Positions 13,937 to 23,512 of a DNA stretch of 38,396 nucleotides are shown here, in pieces (within the stretch, counting starts at the first letter, position 1; each line of letters starts with the position of its first letter). The position numbers and the translations under genes are program-made. The notes beneath the pieces are model-generated. The model was given only the letters and a program-made list of their open reading frames with translations, was not told the origin of the DNA and ran no database searches. This DNA is from JAGLQA01 sp023135565 (GTDB lineage Bacteria > Acidobacteriota > Aminicenantia > UBA2199): positions 1 through 38,396 of the forward strand of contig DAOWCY010000047.1 in NCBI GenBank assembly GCA_030639305.1, in the 5' to 3' direction.

Positions 13937-13965
13937 TTGACATTCCTTTGTTTTGATAATATCAT
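13937..13965 (+). promoter_or_regulatory. Sigma-70 promoter of the outer-membrane protein gene
   Basis: TTGACA (13937-13942), 17 bases, TATCAT (13960-13965). The start site would be near 13972, exactly where the conserved leader element begins. Confidence 0.75.
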
Positions 13966-13967
13966 TA

Positions 13968-14064
13968 GGCCATTACATGGCGGTAATAAAAAACATGTTT
14001 TACATATTTCGAGTTTCCACCGTTTGGTGGCCTTCTTTCAAGCTTAGCATTGAAAGAACACTAT
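13968..14064 (+). ncRNA. Conserved structured leader element, copy 2 (unknown class)
   Basis: GGCCATTACATGGCGGTAAT starts at the predicted transcript 5' end; 52 bases later comes TTTCAAGCTTAGCATTGAAA with GAACACT. In between, CCACCGTTTGGTGG forms a hairpin. The layout equals that at 776-872, before a different gene under a different promoter type, supporting a cis-acting RNA or a shared protein-binding region. Confidence 0.5.
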
Positions 14065-14082
14065 ACTATAGGAGCTGCTATT

Positions 14083-16488
14083 ATGAGTAAATCAAAACGT
14101 AAAGGATTCACGGTTTTTATCCTAACATTTGCCCTTTTTATCAACTGTTTCGGGGAGGAAGACTTTTTCTCCACCGGCCCGGCTGCTTTTACTTTCGACG
14201 AATTTTTAATGAAAAACCTGCCGGGCGGTTTTTTCTATCCTTCTTTCCTGGAAAATTACGCCCCGGGCGCGGCGTTTATGATCGAAGAAAATAACGCCTT
14301 CGCCCTGATAGATAATCCCAGGGTTTATTATGAAGGAGACTCTTTTATTAATTTTAACTGGTTCTACAACGGCGGCAAAATAAACTCCGCGCTGAACCCC
14401 GGTTCACCCGCCGTGCTGCTGCCTTTCTCTGCCACCAGCGGGTACAGGATGCAGGGCGAAACTCCCAAACGCCGGGACTATGGTCTTAACTTCATATCGC
14501 GGATGCCCCGGGAAGACATTGCCCGCGTCATGGTTTCCTCGGTGTATCCGGACATGGGCGGCTATATCGACGGGCTGATCTCCCTGATCCCGGACCACGC
14601 CCTCAACCGGGACGATTTCCTCTACTCTACCAGGAGAAAAACACTGGGGAATTTTTTCGTAGACGGTATGCTGGGGAAAAAATTCGCTGATTCAGCCCTG
14701 TCTCTCTCTTTTAATTATTTCCATATAAAAAGACAGTTTAACGATTTTAATGCTCTCGATACTACTTTCGAGGAAACCGGCAAACTATTCTTGGTCAATG
14801 CCCGCTTCCAAAAAGAATTAAAAAAAGGCGGTTACGAAATTTTCGCGGTTTTTAATCATTCGGACAGGTCGAATTTCAACGCCGAAACAGGCTGTTATCC
14901 CCAGGAAACCGGCGCCCAAAAAAGAGATTCTTTCCTTACCGGGTTCAACCTAAATAAAAAGAGTTTCGATTTGAAATTCTCTTTCCAGTTGGAAAAAGAA
15001 ACCATTGCACCCGTGGTGGAAAATTTCTACAAAGACTTAAAAGATAACGACGGCGACGGTTTGTTTCCTTCGGGCAGATGGGGCGATTTTTCCGCCGCGG
15101 TCTTTAATTTAGACTTAGATGTGCCGCTGACGATCCGCCTCTCCTCCGGGGCAATAAAAATGAATGCTTTCGTAGATATCAGGCACTCTATTTTGCAGGG
15201 CAGTGAAGAGATAAACGCTTATAATCCTATCTTTTTCGATAAAACCCCTTATTTAGTGGTATCCCGGCAGGAAGGCGGCGATTATACCAATAGCAATAGT
15301 AATGTGAAATTTGGACTAAATATGGCCTGGGACATTTCCGCCTCCGTGTCTTTGTCGTCGCGGTTGTTCGCGCACTATAACCGGCTGGGGATAGAAAGCC
15401 CGGGCGCCGGTTTTTCTTTTTTCAGTCCCGGTTTCGACATGGGCTTGCACCTATTTAAAAACAAGAAAACCGAAATTTTCCTCTCTTTGGGGCAAATTCC
15501 TTACGACACCCGGGAAAACCTCAACTACTTTTTAGAAACGCGCCGTCCTTCCGGTGCCGTCAGCTATTGGAACGACCATAATAACGATGCGATTTTTCAA
15601 ACAGGTGAAGCCGGGCAAACTTTTGCTTATACGGGCGGCCGGTATCACGCCGCGGCGGAGGACTTATCCGCTCCCGTAAAGCAGCGCTTTTTGATAACGC
15701 TCTCCACGAAAGTCTCTCAGAAATGGGTTTTCAGTCTTAAAGGGATTCTAAAAAAGATAAAAAATAATTTTGCCGTCCGGTTTCCCAATGAAGAGGATTA
15801 CGGTTTTTTTGAATCGCATAACGGTTATGATGTATTCTTCTTAGACAGCCCCCCGGAGAGCTATTTGCTCAGCAATTACGATTACCGCAAGGAGCCCATT
15901 TACGCCCAACTGCTGATTAATCTAAAAGGAGGAGAAAAAGACAGGTGGTTTTTTGATTTTTCTTTTTTATCTCATATGGGGTTGGGTGTCACTGCTTTCG
16001 GCAACGGCCCCGGGTCCAACGACATCGGCATTATTTCCGAATCCATGGCCAATCCCAATTCCCGCATAAACGGTTTTGGCCGGGTCGATGGCGACAGGGC
16101 TTTTTTAGGGAAAATTTATTTCGGTTTTTATATGACGCGGAATTTGTTTATGGGCGTCAGTCTTAAGTACCGGGACGGCAATCCTTTTGCTTTTATCGAC
16201 AGTTTTTATGCTCACAACCAGTGGGCGCTTTACTATTCCACCATCCAGGCGGAAGATGAAAAAGGCGTAAAAGGCGGCCCCAGGGAGGATTTTTTATCCG
16301 ACGTCAGCATCAAATTAAATTACAAATTTAAGTTATTCGACAAAGATGCGCTGTTGAGTCTATCTATATTTAATCTTCTGGATTTAGGTCACGAGTTGTC
16401 CGAATACGCTTTTTCCGGGGGCAGCCGCTATGCTGCGGAGCTGCATATTCCCCGCAGTATGAGGTTGACCTTTGCCATGGGTTTTTAG
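14083..16488 (+). CDS. Outer-membrane beta-barrel, TonB-receptor-like protein
   Basis: The 801-residue protein has a signal peptide (MSKSKRKGFTVFILTFALF, cleaved near CFGE). A plug-like region (about 30-170) follows, including SRMPREDIARVMVSSVYPDMGG written across residues 140-161, a stretch reminiscent of the IERVEV segment in TonB plugs. Many alternating-residue strands with aromatic girdles follow, and the last residue is Phe (LTFAMGF), the usual barrel end signal. I see no TonB box or carboxypeptidase-like domain. ATG 14083 has GGAG 8 bases upstream; the TTG at 14050 lies in the leader element. The substrate is unknown. Confidence 0.75.
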   Translation: MSKSKRKGFTVFILTFALFINCFGEEDFFSTGPAAFTFDEFLMKNLPGGFFYPSFLENYAPGAAFMIEENNAFALIDNPRVYYEGDSFINFNWFYNGGKINSALNPGSPAVLLPFSATSGYRMQGETPKRRDYGLNFISRMPREDIARVMVSSVYPDMGGYIDGLISLIPDHALNRDDFLYSTRRKTLGNFFVDGMLGKKFADSALSLSFNYFHIKRQFNDFNALDTTFEETGKLFLVNARFQKELKKGGYEIFAVFNHSDRSNFNAETGCYPQETGAQKRDSFLTGFNLNKKSFDLKFSFQLEKETIAPVVENFYKDLKDNDGDGLFPSGRWGDFSAAVFNLDLDVPLTIRLSSGAIKMNAFVDIRHSILQGSEEINAYNPIFFDKTPYLVVSRQEGGDYTNSNSNVKFGLNMAWDISASVSLSSRLFAHYNRLGIESPGAGFSFFSPGFDMGLHLFKNKKTEIFLSLGQIPYDTRENLNYFLETRRPSGAVSYWNDHNNDAIFQTGEAGQTFAYTGGRYHAAAEDLSAPVKQRFLITLSTKVSQKWVFSLKGILKKIKNNFAVRFPNEEDYGFFESHNGYDVFFLDSPPESYLLSNYDYRKEPIYAQLLINLKGGEKDRWFFDFSFLSHMGLGVTAFGNGPGSNDIGIISESMANPNSRINGFGRVDGDRAFLGKIYFGFYMTRNLFMGVSLKYRDGNPFAFIDSFYAHNQWALYYSTIQAEDEKGVKGGPREDFLSDVSIKLNYKFKLFDKDALLSLSIFNLLDLGHELSEYAFSGGSRYAAELHIPRSMRLTFAMGF

Positions 16489-16530
16489 CTACTAGTAAAT
16501 TCGCCACAGAGCGCTTCTCGCTTTTAAATA

Positions 16531-16589
16531 ATAAAAAGTTTTGTTCAAACTTTTTCAAAAGTTTGGCCCCCGGCAGGGCCGCCGGAGGT
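16531..16589. repeat. Intergenic hairpin repeat copy
   Basis: AAAAAGTTTTGTTCAAAC is followed by AAAGTTTGGCCCCCGGCAGG and GCCGCCGGAGG, the same module as at 7168-7226 with almost no change. Confidence 0.75.
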
Positions 16590-16651
16590 AGGGTTTCGAG
16601 TCTCTGCGCAGTCCACTTAGATGGCGTCCGCGCCGCGGGCTAAATAATTAT

Positions 16652-16680
16652 TTGACAGATGATTTCTATTTTTATATAAT
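16652..16680 (+). promoter_or_regulatory. Sigma-70 promoter giving a nearly leaderless kinase mRNA
   Basis: TTGACA (16652-16657), a 17-base spacer and TATAAT (16675-16680) match consensus. The kinase ATG is at 16689, only 8 bases after the -10 box, so the transcript would begin at or within one or two bases of the ATG. Confidence 0.75.
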
Positions 16681-16688
16681 CATTACTG

Positions 16689-18470
16689 ATGAGCTTTTTT
16701 CCATTTTTACATTTTTTTTGTTTCCTCGTTTATATGTACCTGGCGGTCTATATTTTTATAAAAAGCCCGAAAGCTTTAGGAAACAGGATTTTGGTGGGTG
16801 TTATCCTCTGTTTTGCCCTCTGGAGTTTCGCGTCGATTTTCGTTCACAATCCCTATACAACCCAAAGTACCGCCCGGTTGTTCGATAATATCAGTTCCTT
16901 CGGTTGGATAAGTTTCAGCAGCTTTTTCCTCTGGTTTATCCTTGCTTTTACCGGTAGGAAGGAAGTCCTAAAAAACAAGTGGTTTTATATTTTAATTTTT
17001 GCTATCCCTCTTCTCTTAATCTATAAGCAGTGGACGAATGGTTTAATAATAAATTACAAGAAAACCTATTACGGCTGGAAAGCCATTTTTAGCACATCCA
17101 TCTGGCCTCATCTTTTCTATTTATATTACCTGTCATTTTCGCTGGTCATGTTTTTTATAGGCGCCGGTTTTATCAGGAAAACCCGGGATATTATAAAAAG
17201 AAAACAAATGCAGGTAGTCCTGTTCGGTCTTTTTATTGTTTTAATAATAGGCACTGTTACCGATATATTTCTACCCTTATTAAATATTCACAGCGTACCG
17301 AATATGGCCGATGTGACGACACTTTTCCTGGCAATTGCCATTGCTTATGCCATGATTAGGTATAAATTTTTAACCATTACCCCGGCCACTGCCGCCGGTA
17401 ATATTATTTCTACCATGTATGACTCCCTGGTTCTTTTAGACATGAAAGGAAATATAGTTTCCACCAATAAAGCGGTAGAGAATTTGTTGGAATATAAAGA
17501 AAACGAAGTGAAAGGGAAGCCGGTAGACATCCTGTTCCCGGAGGAAGATAAAAAAAAAGGCGTGGTGGATAAAATCATCAGCGCAGGGAACCTGGAAAAC
17601 GCAGATTTTGTTTTAAAAACAAAATCCGGGAAAGCTGTCCCCGTACTTTTTTCCAGTTCTCTCCTGCAGGATGATACAGGCACAGCCGGAGGCATAGTCT
17701 GCGTAGCCCGGGATATTTCGGAACGCAAAAAATTGGACGAAGAGGTGCTGAAAACCAAAAAATTAGAAGCTATCGGCATGCTTGCCGCCGGCATTGCTCA
17801 TGATTTTAATAATCTTCTTTCCGGGGTGATGGGGAATATTGCCCTGGCGCAAAACTTGATCGAACCCGGGGGAAAATCTCAAGAATTGCTTGAAAAAGCG
17901 GAAGAAGCGTCCTTAAGGGCAGCCGCCCTGGCCGGAAAATTTATTACTTTTTCCCGGCAGAACTGGCTGCAAAGAAGGGAAGTCATCTTCTCCCAGGTAT
18001 TGAAGACACTGCCGGTAGGGGAGTTGTTAGGCCCCGGTATTTCTTACGAAGTCGATATTCCCGGCAATCTTTCTTCTCTTTATGGCGACGAAGATCAAAT
18101 AGGGCAACTGCTGCACAATCTATTCCAAAACGCAGCCGAAGCCATGCCCGGAGGCGGAAAACTGCTGCTGCGGGCCGAAAACATCGTTGTAGAACCGCAG
18201 AGCAAACTGCCGGTAAAATCAGGGGAATATGTGAAAGTGGTGCTCGAAGACAGCGGCTGCGGCATAGCGGAAGAAAATATCGACCGGGTCTTCGATCCCT
18301 ATTTTACAACCAAAGAAAAGGATGCCCAAAAAGGGATGGGCTTAGGATTGACGATTTGTTACTCGATTATTAAGAAGCACCGGGGGCGGATTCTATTGGA
18401 TTCGGAAGTAGGGAAGGGAACCGTTGTCACGCTTTTTTTCCCGGTAGAGACTCGAGAGGAGCCAGGATGA
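16689..18470 (+). CDS. Membrane histidine kinase with PAS domain (first of tandem pair)
   Basis: This 593-residue protein has about seven hydrophobic segments (1-220), a PAS domain (about 235-345, ending VCVARDISERKKL), a HisKA motif AAGIAHDFNNLL (His 371), and an ATPase domain with N box NLFQNAAEAM (Asn 481), DSGCGI and GMGLGL. The HDFNNLL type is common in NtrB-like and hybrid kinases. There is no receiver domain and no response regulator nearby. The ATG at 16689 is supported by the paralogue beginning the same way (MNFLPFLHFF versus MSFFPFLHFF). No ribosome site exists because the promoter abuts the start. Confidence 0.92.
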   Translation: MSFFPFLHFFCFLVYMYLAVYIFIKSPKALGNRILVGVILCFALWSFASIFVHNPYTTQSTARLFDNISSFGWISFSSFFLWFILAFTGRKEVLKNKWFYILIFAIPLLLIYKQWTNGLIINYKKTYYGWKAIFSTSIWPHLFYLYYLSFSLVMFFIGAGFIRKTRDIIKRKQMQVVLFGLFIVLIIGTVTDIFLPLLNIHSVPNMADVTTLFLAIAIAYAMIRYKFLTITPATAAGNIISTMYDSLVLLDMKGNIVSTNKAVENLLEYKENEVKGKPVDILFPEEDKKKGVVDKIISAGNLENADFVLKTKSGKAVPVLFSSSLLQDDTGTAGGIVCVARDISERKKLDEEVLKTKKLEAIGMLAAGIAHDFNNLLSGVMGNIALAQNLIEPGGKSQELLEKAEEASLRAAALAGKFITFSRQNWLQRREVIFSQVLKTLPVGELLGPGISYEVDIPGNLSSLYGDEDQIGQLLHNLFQNAAEAMPGGGKLLLRAENIVVEPQSKLPVKSGEYVKVVLEDSGCGIAEENIDRVFDPYFTTKEKDAQKGMGLGLTICYSIIKKHRGRILLDSEVGKGTVVTLFFPVETREEPG

Positions 18471-20227
18471 ACTTTCTCCCCTTTTTGCATTTTTTTGTAT
18501 CCATGGCCTATTTTTACATGGGATGTCATATCTTCGTAAAGAACCGCAGGGATATCTTCAGCCGCATCACCTTTGTGTTTTTTTTGGTTTTCGGAGTCTG
18601 GGCTTTTGCATTGGCTTTCGTCCACGACCCCAATTCTACAAAAAACACCGCCCGGCTGGCAATTAACATCAGTTCAGTGGCCTGGGTAGGTTTCGGCTCT
18701 TTTTATCTCGGTTTTATGCTTGTTTTTACGGGCAAAAAAAGGATATTAAAAAATGCCTGGCTTTACCTGTTTCTTTTCGGTATTCCCCTGGCATTGATCT
18801 ATGCGCAGTGGTGCGGTTATATTTTGGTAGACTATATTAAATTATCCTATGGCTGGAAACCTGTATATGGTGAGTCGGTTTGGGTTTATCTTTTCTTTTT
18901 ATATTGTACTATTTTTATGGGCGCCGGGTTTTATCTCAACCTCGACTTTACCAGGAAAGCGCAGCTTCCCGGCCAAAGAAAACAGGCCGAAGTGATTCTT
19001 ATCATTACTGTCATTACCTTTTCTTTGGGCACTGTGACCGATATAATTCTTCCATTTATGAAAATCCATGTGATACCCAATACAGCGGATATTTCCGCGT
19101 TTGTCTACGTGGTGGGCGTGGTTTATGCCATGATTAAATATAAATTCCTGGCCATCACCCCGCTCACAGCCGCCGACAACATCATCTCCACCATGCATGA
19201 CAGCCTGATCCTTTTAAATATGAAAGGCGAAATAGTTTTTGTTAATAGAGCGGCAGCCATCCTGATGGAATATGAGGAAGAGGAGTTGAAAAGAATCCCG
19301 CAGGAGGGGCTTTTTCCCCGGCGGGACGGGGAAGAGGACTCTCCCCTCAAAATCTTGAAAAAGGGGAGTACTAGTAATGAGGAATATGTTTGCAGGACAA
19401 AAAAAGGCCGGGAAATCCCCGTTTTATTTTCCAGTTCTATTTTGAAGGATGAAAAGGGATCCCCCGCCGGTATTGTCTGTGTGGTTAGGGACATCTCGGA
19501 ACGCAAAAAATTAAAAGAAGAGACCCTGAAAAGTAAAAAATTAGAGTCTGTCGGGCTGTTAGCCGGGGGCATCGCCCATGATTTTAATAATCTTCTTTCT
19601 ATAATCACCATGAATATAACCCTGGTGCGGGACTTATTGGACCCGGATGAAAAAGCCTACAAATTCCTCGGCAAAGCCCAGGAATCCTCAGCGAAAGCAG
19701 CGCACCTGGCCGGGAAGTTCATTACCTTTGCTCCCGGAGGGCATCTGATGCGAAAGGAAATCACCCTGCCCGCCGTATTAGAAAGTGTGCAGTGGCCTGG
19801 ATTGTTGACTCCCGGCATTGCCTTTGACACGAATATCCCCGGCGCTCTAAAACCGCTTTATGGTGACGAAGAGCAGTTAGTCCTGCTGCTGAAGAACCTG
19901 TTTCTCAATGCAGTGGAAGCTATGCCCGAAGGCGGAGAGATCAGGTTTTCGGCGGAAAACGTCACCATCGCGGTAGAGAGCAAGCTGCTGCTGCAAAAAG
20001 GTCAATATGTAAAAATTATTTTTGCCGACACCGGCGCCGGTATTTCGCCCGCGAATATCGAGAAGATTTTCGATCCTTATTTTACCACCAAAGGTGATAT
20101 CCGCAAAGGCATGGGTTTAGGGTTAACCACTTGTTATTCTATTGTGCAGAAGCACGGCGGTCATATTTCCGCAGCGTCCCGGGAAGGGGAAGGCGCCACG
20201 GTTATGGTTTATTTGCCCACGGCTTGA
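18467..20227 (+). CDS. Membrane histidine kinase with PAS domain (second of tandem pair)
   Basis: This 586-residue paralogue of the preceding kinase has the same order: seven hydrophobic segments, PAS (about 235-345), GGIAHDFNNLL (His 371 again), N box NLFLNAVEAM, DTGAGI and GMGLGL. The two align with almost no gaps through the membrane half, so they arose by tandem duplication. The start overlaps the first gene's stop as ATGA, with GAGGAG upstream, so the pair is translationally coupled and likely forms homo- or hetero-dimers. The PAS ligand-facing residues differ more than the catalytic parts. Output partner unknown. Confidence 0.92.
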   Translation: MNFLPFLHFFVSMAYFYMGCHIFVKNRRDIFSRITFVFFLVFGVWAFALAFVHDPNSTKNTARLAINISSVAWVGFGSFYLGFMLVFTGKKRILKNAWLYLFLFGIPLALIYAQWCGYILVDYIKLSYGWKPVYGESVWVYLFFLYCTIFMGAGFYLNLDFTRKAQLPGQRKQAEVILIITVITFSLGTVTDIILPFMKIHVIPNTADISAFVYVVGVVYAMIKYKFLAITPLTAADNIISTMHDSLILLNMKGEIVFVNRAAAILMEYEEEELKRIPQEGLFPRRDGEEDSPLKILKKGSTSNEEYVCRTKKGREIPVLFSSSILKDEKGSPAGIVCVVRDISERKKLKEETLKSKKLESVGLLAGGIAHDFNNLLSIITMNITLVRDLLDPDEKAYKFLGKAQESSAKAAHLAGKFITFAPGGHLMRKEITLPAVLESVQWPGLLTPGIAFDTNIPGALKPLYGDEEQLVLLLKNLFLNAVEAMPEGGEIRFSAENVTIAVESKLLLQKGQYVKIIFADTGAGISPANIEKIFDPYFTTKGDIRKGMGLGLTTCYSIVQKHGGHISAASREGEGATVMVYLPTA

Positions 20228-20268
20228 AGCGCCGGAGGCTTGACCCCCAAAGGCCGAACATTTTTCTC

Positions 20269-20296
20269 TTGTATTTTGTGACCAGGGTGGTATAAT
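20269..20296 (+). promoter_or_regulatory. Sigma-70 promoter upstream of uvrA
   Basis: TTGTAT (20269-20274), 16-base spacer, TATAAT (20291-20296). It lies 246 bases before uvrA, and a repeat copy sits in the resulting leader. No LexA-like box was recognised. Confidence 0.55.
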
Positions 20297-20410
20297 ATTG
20301 CGATTCACCTAAACGCAGCCGTTGGCTAAACAATCTCCCCTTCGGGGCGCCCTCCCGGCATGTCTTGATAGGAGATTTCTCGATAGCTCTATGAGAGTTC
20401 AACGAGCACA

Positions 20411-20481
20411 TTCCCCTCTTGAGAGGGGTGGCGCTGAGGGGCTTTTTGTTTTTTGCCCCGAAGCGACGGGGTGTGTTAGCT
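20411..20481 (+). repeat. Hairpin repeat, second family (inverted copy at 29881)
   Basis: CCCCTCTTGAGAGGGG is followed by GAGGGGCTTTTTG and CCCCGAAGCGACGGGG. The same 71 bases occur in opposite orientation at 29881-29952 with a few changes. Confidence 0.8.
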
Positions 20482-20541
20482 CTACCGGGAAGCTTGTTTT
20501 TTTAACAAACTTTCACAAAATATTAAAAAAACCGAATTACC

Positions 20542-23343
20542 ATGAAAAATATAACTATAAAAGGAGCCAGGGAACATAACCTGCAAAATATCGACATCGA
20601 ACTGCCCAGGGATAAGTTTATCGTCATCACCGGCCTGTCGGGCAGCGGCAAATCTACCCTGGCTTTCGATACCCTCTATGCCGAAGGCCAGCGCCGCTAC
20701 GTGGAATCTTTATCCGCTTATGCGCGCCAGTTCTTAGGCCTGATGAGCAAACCCGATGTGGATAGCATCGAAGGACTCTCCCCGGCTATTTCTATCGAGC
20801 AGAAAACTACCGGCAAAAATCCCCGCAGCACAGTAGGCACGGTGACCGAGATATACGATTACCTGCGCCTGCTCTATGCCCGCATCGGTACGCCCTTTTG
20901 CCCCATTCACAATATCAAAATCGAGGCCCAGTCGCCCCAGAAAATCGCCCGGCGCATCCCGGCGGAAATCGAAGGGCCGGTGACCATATTGTCCCCTGTG
21001 GTGCGGCAGAAAAAAGGCACCTACGAAAAACTTATCGCCGCTTTGTACAAAGAAGGCTATACCCGCGTCAGGGTGAATAAAAAAATCATCCGCAGCGATG
21101 AGAAAATCAAATTAGAACGCTACAAAAAACATGACATCGAGGTGGTGATCGACCGGCTGAAAAACGCCGACGAATCGAGATTAGCCGAGGCTTGCGAAAA
21201 TGCCTTGCAAAAATCGAAAGGCTTAATTTTCGCCTTAGATAAAGATAATAATGAACATATCTATTCCGCCACTATGTCCTGCCCGCACTGCGACATCGTC
21301 TTCGAAGAACTGCAGCCGCGTATGTTCTCTTTTAACAGCCCTTTCGGCGCTTGCGAAACCTGTCACGGCTTAGGCATCAAAATGGATTTCGATCCCGATT
21401 TGATCATCCCGGACAAAAGCCTGGGCATAGCCGACGGCGCGCTGGCTGTTTACAGGAACGCTATCGACGGCTGGCGCGGCCAGTATGTGGGCACAGTGGC
21501 CCGGCATTACGGTTTCGATATTTTTACCCCTATCGCGGATTTAACTAAAAAACAGTACGATGTGTTGATGTACGGCTCGAAAGATAAAATCAAGTTCCAA
21601 ATGTCCATGAAAAACGGCGAAGCCAACTGGTCTCATACCGGCTTATGGGAAGGTTTGCTGCCCCAATCGGAGCGGCTCTACAAGCAGACCCAATCCGACT
21701 ACCGGCGCCGCGAAATGGAAAAATATATGCGCATATCTTCCTGTCCCCAGTGCAGCGGCAAAAGACTAAAAGAAAAAATACTGGCTGTAAAAATCGCCGG
21801 GAAATCGATCATCGAGATCACCGATCTTTCTATAAAGAACGCTATCGGTTTTTTCCAGGAGCTTGAACTTTCTAAAAAAGAACTCGATATTGCCCGGCAG
21901 ATATTAAAAGAGATCGAGGAGCGCTTGAATTTTCTCGACAAAGTAGGTCTCAGTTACCTGACCCTGTCCCGCGGCGCCGGCACACTTTCCGGCGGTGAAG
22001 CGCAGCGCATCAGGTTAGCCACCCAGATCGGCTCCAACCTGATGGGCGTATTGTATATTTTGGATGAGCCATCTATCGGCCTGCATCAAAGCGACAATCA
22101 TAAATTGATCGGCACCCTGCAAAAATTGCGTGATATCGGCAACACTTTGATCGTGGTGGAGCATGATGAAGACACCATCCGCAAAGCCGACTATGTGATC
22201 GACATGGGCCCCGGGGCCGGACTGCACGGCGGCAAAGTAGTGTCCCGCGGCACACCCCGGGAAATCGAGCAGGACCCGGGGTCTTTGACAGGCCGGTACT
22301 TGAGCGGTGAGTTGAGCATACCCTCGCCCGCGGACAGGAGAGTGCCCGGTAAATTCATCAAGCTTTTCGGCTGCCGGGAGAATAATCTAAAGAACATCGA
22401 CGTTAGCATCCCCATCGGGCTATTAACTTTAGTGACCGGTGTTTCCGGCAGCGGGAAGTCCACCCTCATCGCGGAGATATTGTACAAAGGGATGATGCGC
22501 CGGCTGCACAACTCGAAACTCAGGGCCGGAAGACATGATAAAATTATTCTCGAATCGGAAATAGACAAAGTGATCGTCATCGACCAGAGTCCCATCGGCA
22601 AGACGCCGCGCAGTAATCCCGCTACTTATACTAAAGTATTCGATGAGATCAGGAAACTTTTTGCCGCCGCCCGGGAAGCCAAAGTGCGCGGATACAAACC
22701 CGGCCGTTTTTCTTTTAATGTCAAAGGTGGCCGCTGTGAAGCCTGCCGGGGAGACGGTTTAATAAAGATCGAGATGAATTTTTTGCCCGACATTTATATC
22801 GAATGCGAGGAGTGCAAAGGCAAGCGGTACAACAGGGAGACCCTGCAAATCTTTTTTAAAGGCAAATCTATCGCCGATGTGCTTGACATGAGTGTGGAAG
22901 AGGCACTCGAGCTATTCCAGAATATCCCCGTCATCCGCTCCAAGTTGGACACTTTAGTGCGAGTCGGTTTAGAATACATAAAATTGGGTCAGAGTTCTGT
23001 CACGCTTTCCGGCGGTGAAGCGCAGCGCATCAAGTTAACCAGGGAGTTGTCTAAGAAAGCCACCGGCAGGACGCTTTATTTATTGGACGAACCCACCACC
23101 GGGTTACATTTTCATGATGTCAAAAAATTGATAAAAGTGCTCAATGATCTGGTGGATAAATCTAATACCGTGGTGGTTATCGAGCACAATTTAGATGTGA
23201 TAAAGTCATCGGATTACATCATTGATTTAGGGCCGGAGGGTGGTGATGAAGGGGGCTGGGTAGTGGCTTGCGGTACGCCTGAGGAAGTAGCCGCGGACCC
23301 TGGTAGCAGCACCGGCAAGTTTTTAAAAAAGATGCTCCGTTGA
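20542..23343 (+). CDS. uvrA: UvrABC excision nuclease subunit A
   Basis: This 933-residue protein is full length for UvrA, the damage-recognition ATPase of nucleotide excision repair. It has two ABC modules: Walker A GLSGSGKST (near 31) and GVSGSGKST (near 633), and two LSGGEAQR signatures. It also has the zinc motifs CPHC...CETC and CEAC...CEEC. The start agrees with the conserved family opening (GAREHNLQNIDIELPRDK). No clear ribosome site precedes the ATG. UvrB and UvrC are not in the window. Confidence 0.98.
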   Translation: MKNITIKGAREHNLQNIDIELPRDKFIVITGLSGSGKSTLAFDTLYAEGQRRYVESLSAYARQFLGLMSKPDVDSIEGLSPAISIEQKTTGKNPRSTVGTVTEIYDYLRLLYARIGTPFCPIHNIKIEAQSPQKIARRIPAEIEGPVTILSPVVRQKKGTYEKLIAALYKEGYTRVRVNKKIIRSDEKIKLERYKKHDIEVVIDRLKNADESRLAEACENALQKSKGLIFALDKDNNEHIYSATMSCPHCDIVFEELQPRMFSFNSPFGACETCHGLGIKMDFDPDLIIPDKSLGIADGALAVYRNAIDGWRGQYVGTVARHYGFDIFTPIADLTKKQYDVLMYGSKDKIKFQMSMKNGEANWSHTGLWEGLLPQSERLYKQTQSDYRRREMEKYMRISSCPQCSGKRLKEKILAVKIAGKSIIEITDLSIKNAIGFFQELELSKKELDIARQILKEIEERLNFLDKVGLSYLTLSRGAGTLSGGEAQRIRLATQIGSNLMGVLYILDEPSIGLHQSDNHKLIGTLQKLRDIGNTLIVVEHDEDTIRKADYVIDMGPGAGLHGGKVVSRGTPREIEQDPGSLTGRYLSGELSIPSPADRRVPGKFIKLFGCRENNLKNIDVSIPIGLLTLVTGVSGSGKSTLIAEILYKGMMRRLHNSKLRAGRHDKIILESEIDKVIVIDQSPIGKTPRSNPATYTKVFDEIRKLFAAAREAKVRGYKPGRFSFNVKGGRCEACRGDGLIKIEMNFLPDIYIECEECKGKRYNRETLQIFFKGKSIADVLDMSVEEALELFQNIPVIRSKLDTLVRVGLEYIKLGQSSVTLSGGEAQRIKLTRELSKKATGRTLYLLDEPTTGLHFHDVKKLIKVLNDLVDKSNTVVVIEHNLDVIKSSDYIIDLGPEGGDEGGWVVACGTPEEVAADPGSSTGKFLKKMLR

Positions 23344-23374
23344 CCTGTTTTTCCGATCGCATTTGCCCCTTAAA

Positions 23375-23480
23375 CAAAAGTTTTGATCAAACTTTTTTAA
23401 AAGTTTGGCCCCCGGCAGGGCCGCCGGAGGTAAGTTAAAAAGTTTTATAGGCTGGGTGCGGCGCACCCCCGCCGGAGGCA
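23375..23480. repeat. Intergenic hairpin repeat copy
   Basis: AAAAGTTTTGATCAAAC, AAAGTTTGGCCCCCGGCAGG, GCCGCCGGAGG and then GGCTGGGTGCGGCGCACCCC: both modules of the repeat seen at 7168-7261, in the same order. Confidence 0.8.
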
Positions 23481-23512
23481 AATCCTTTGGATAATAATTC
23501 AGAACTTAGGTT

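Noticed and set aside
20322..20579. 85-residue ORF before uvrA
   Set aside because: It consists mostly of a repeat element and overlaps the uvrA start.
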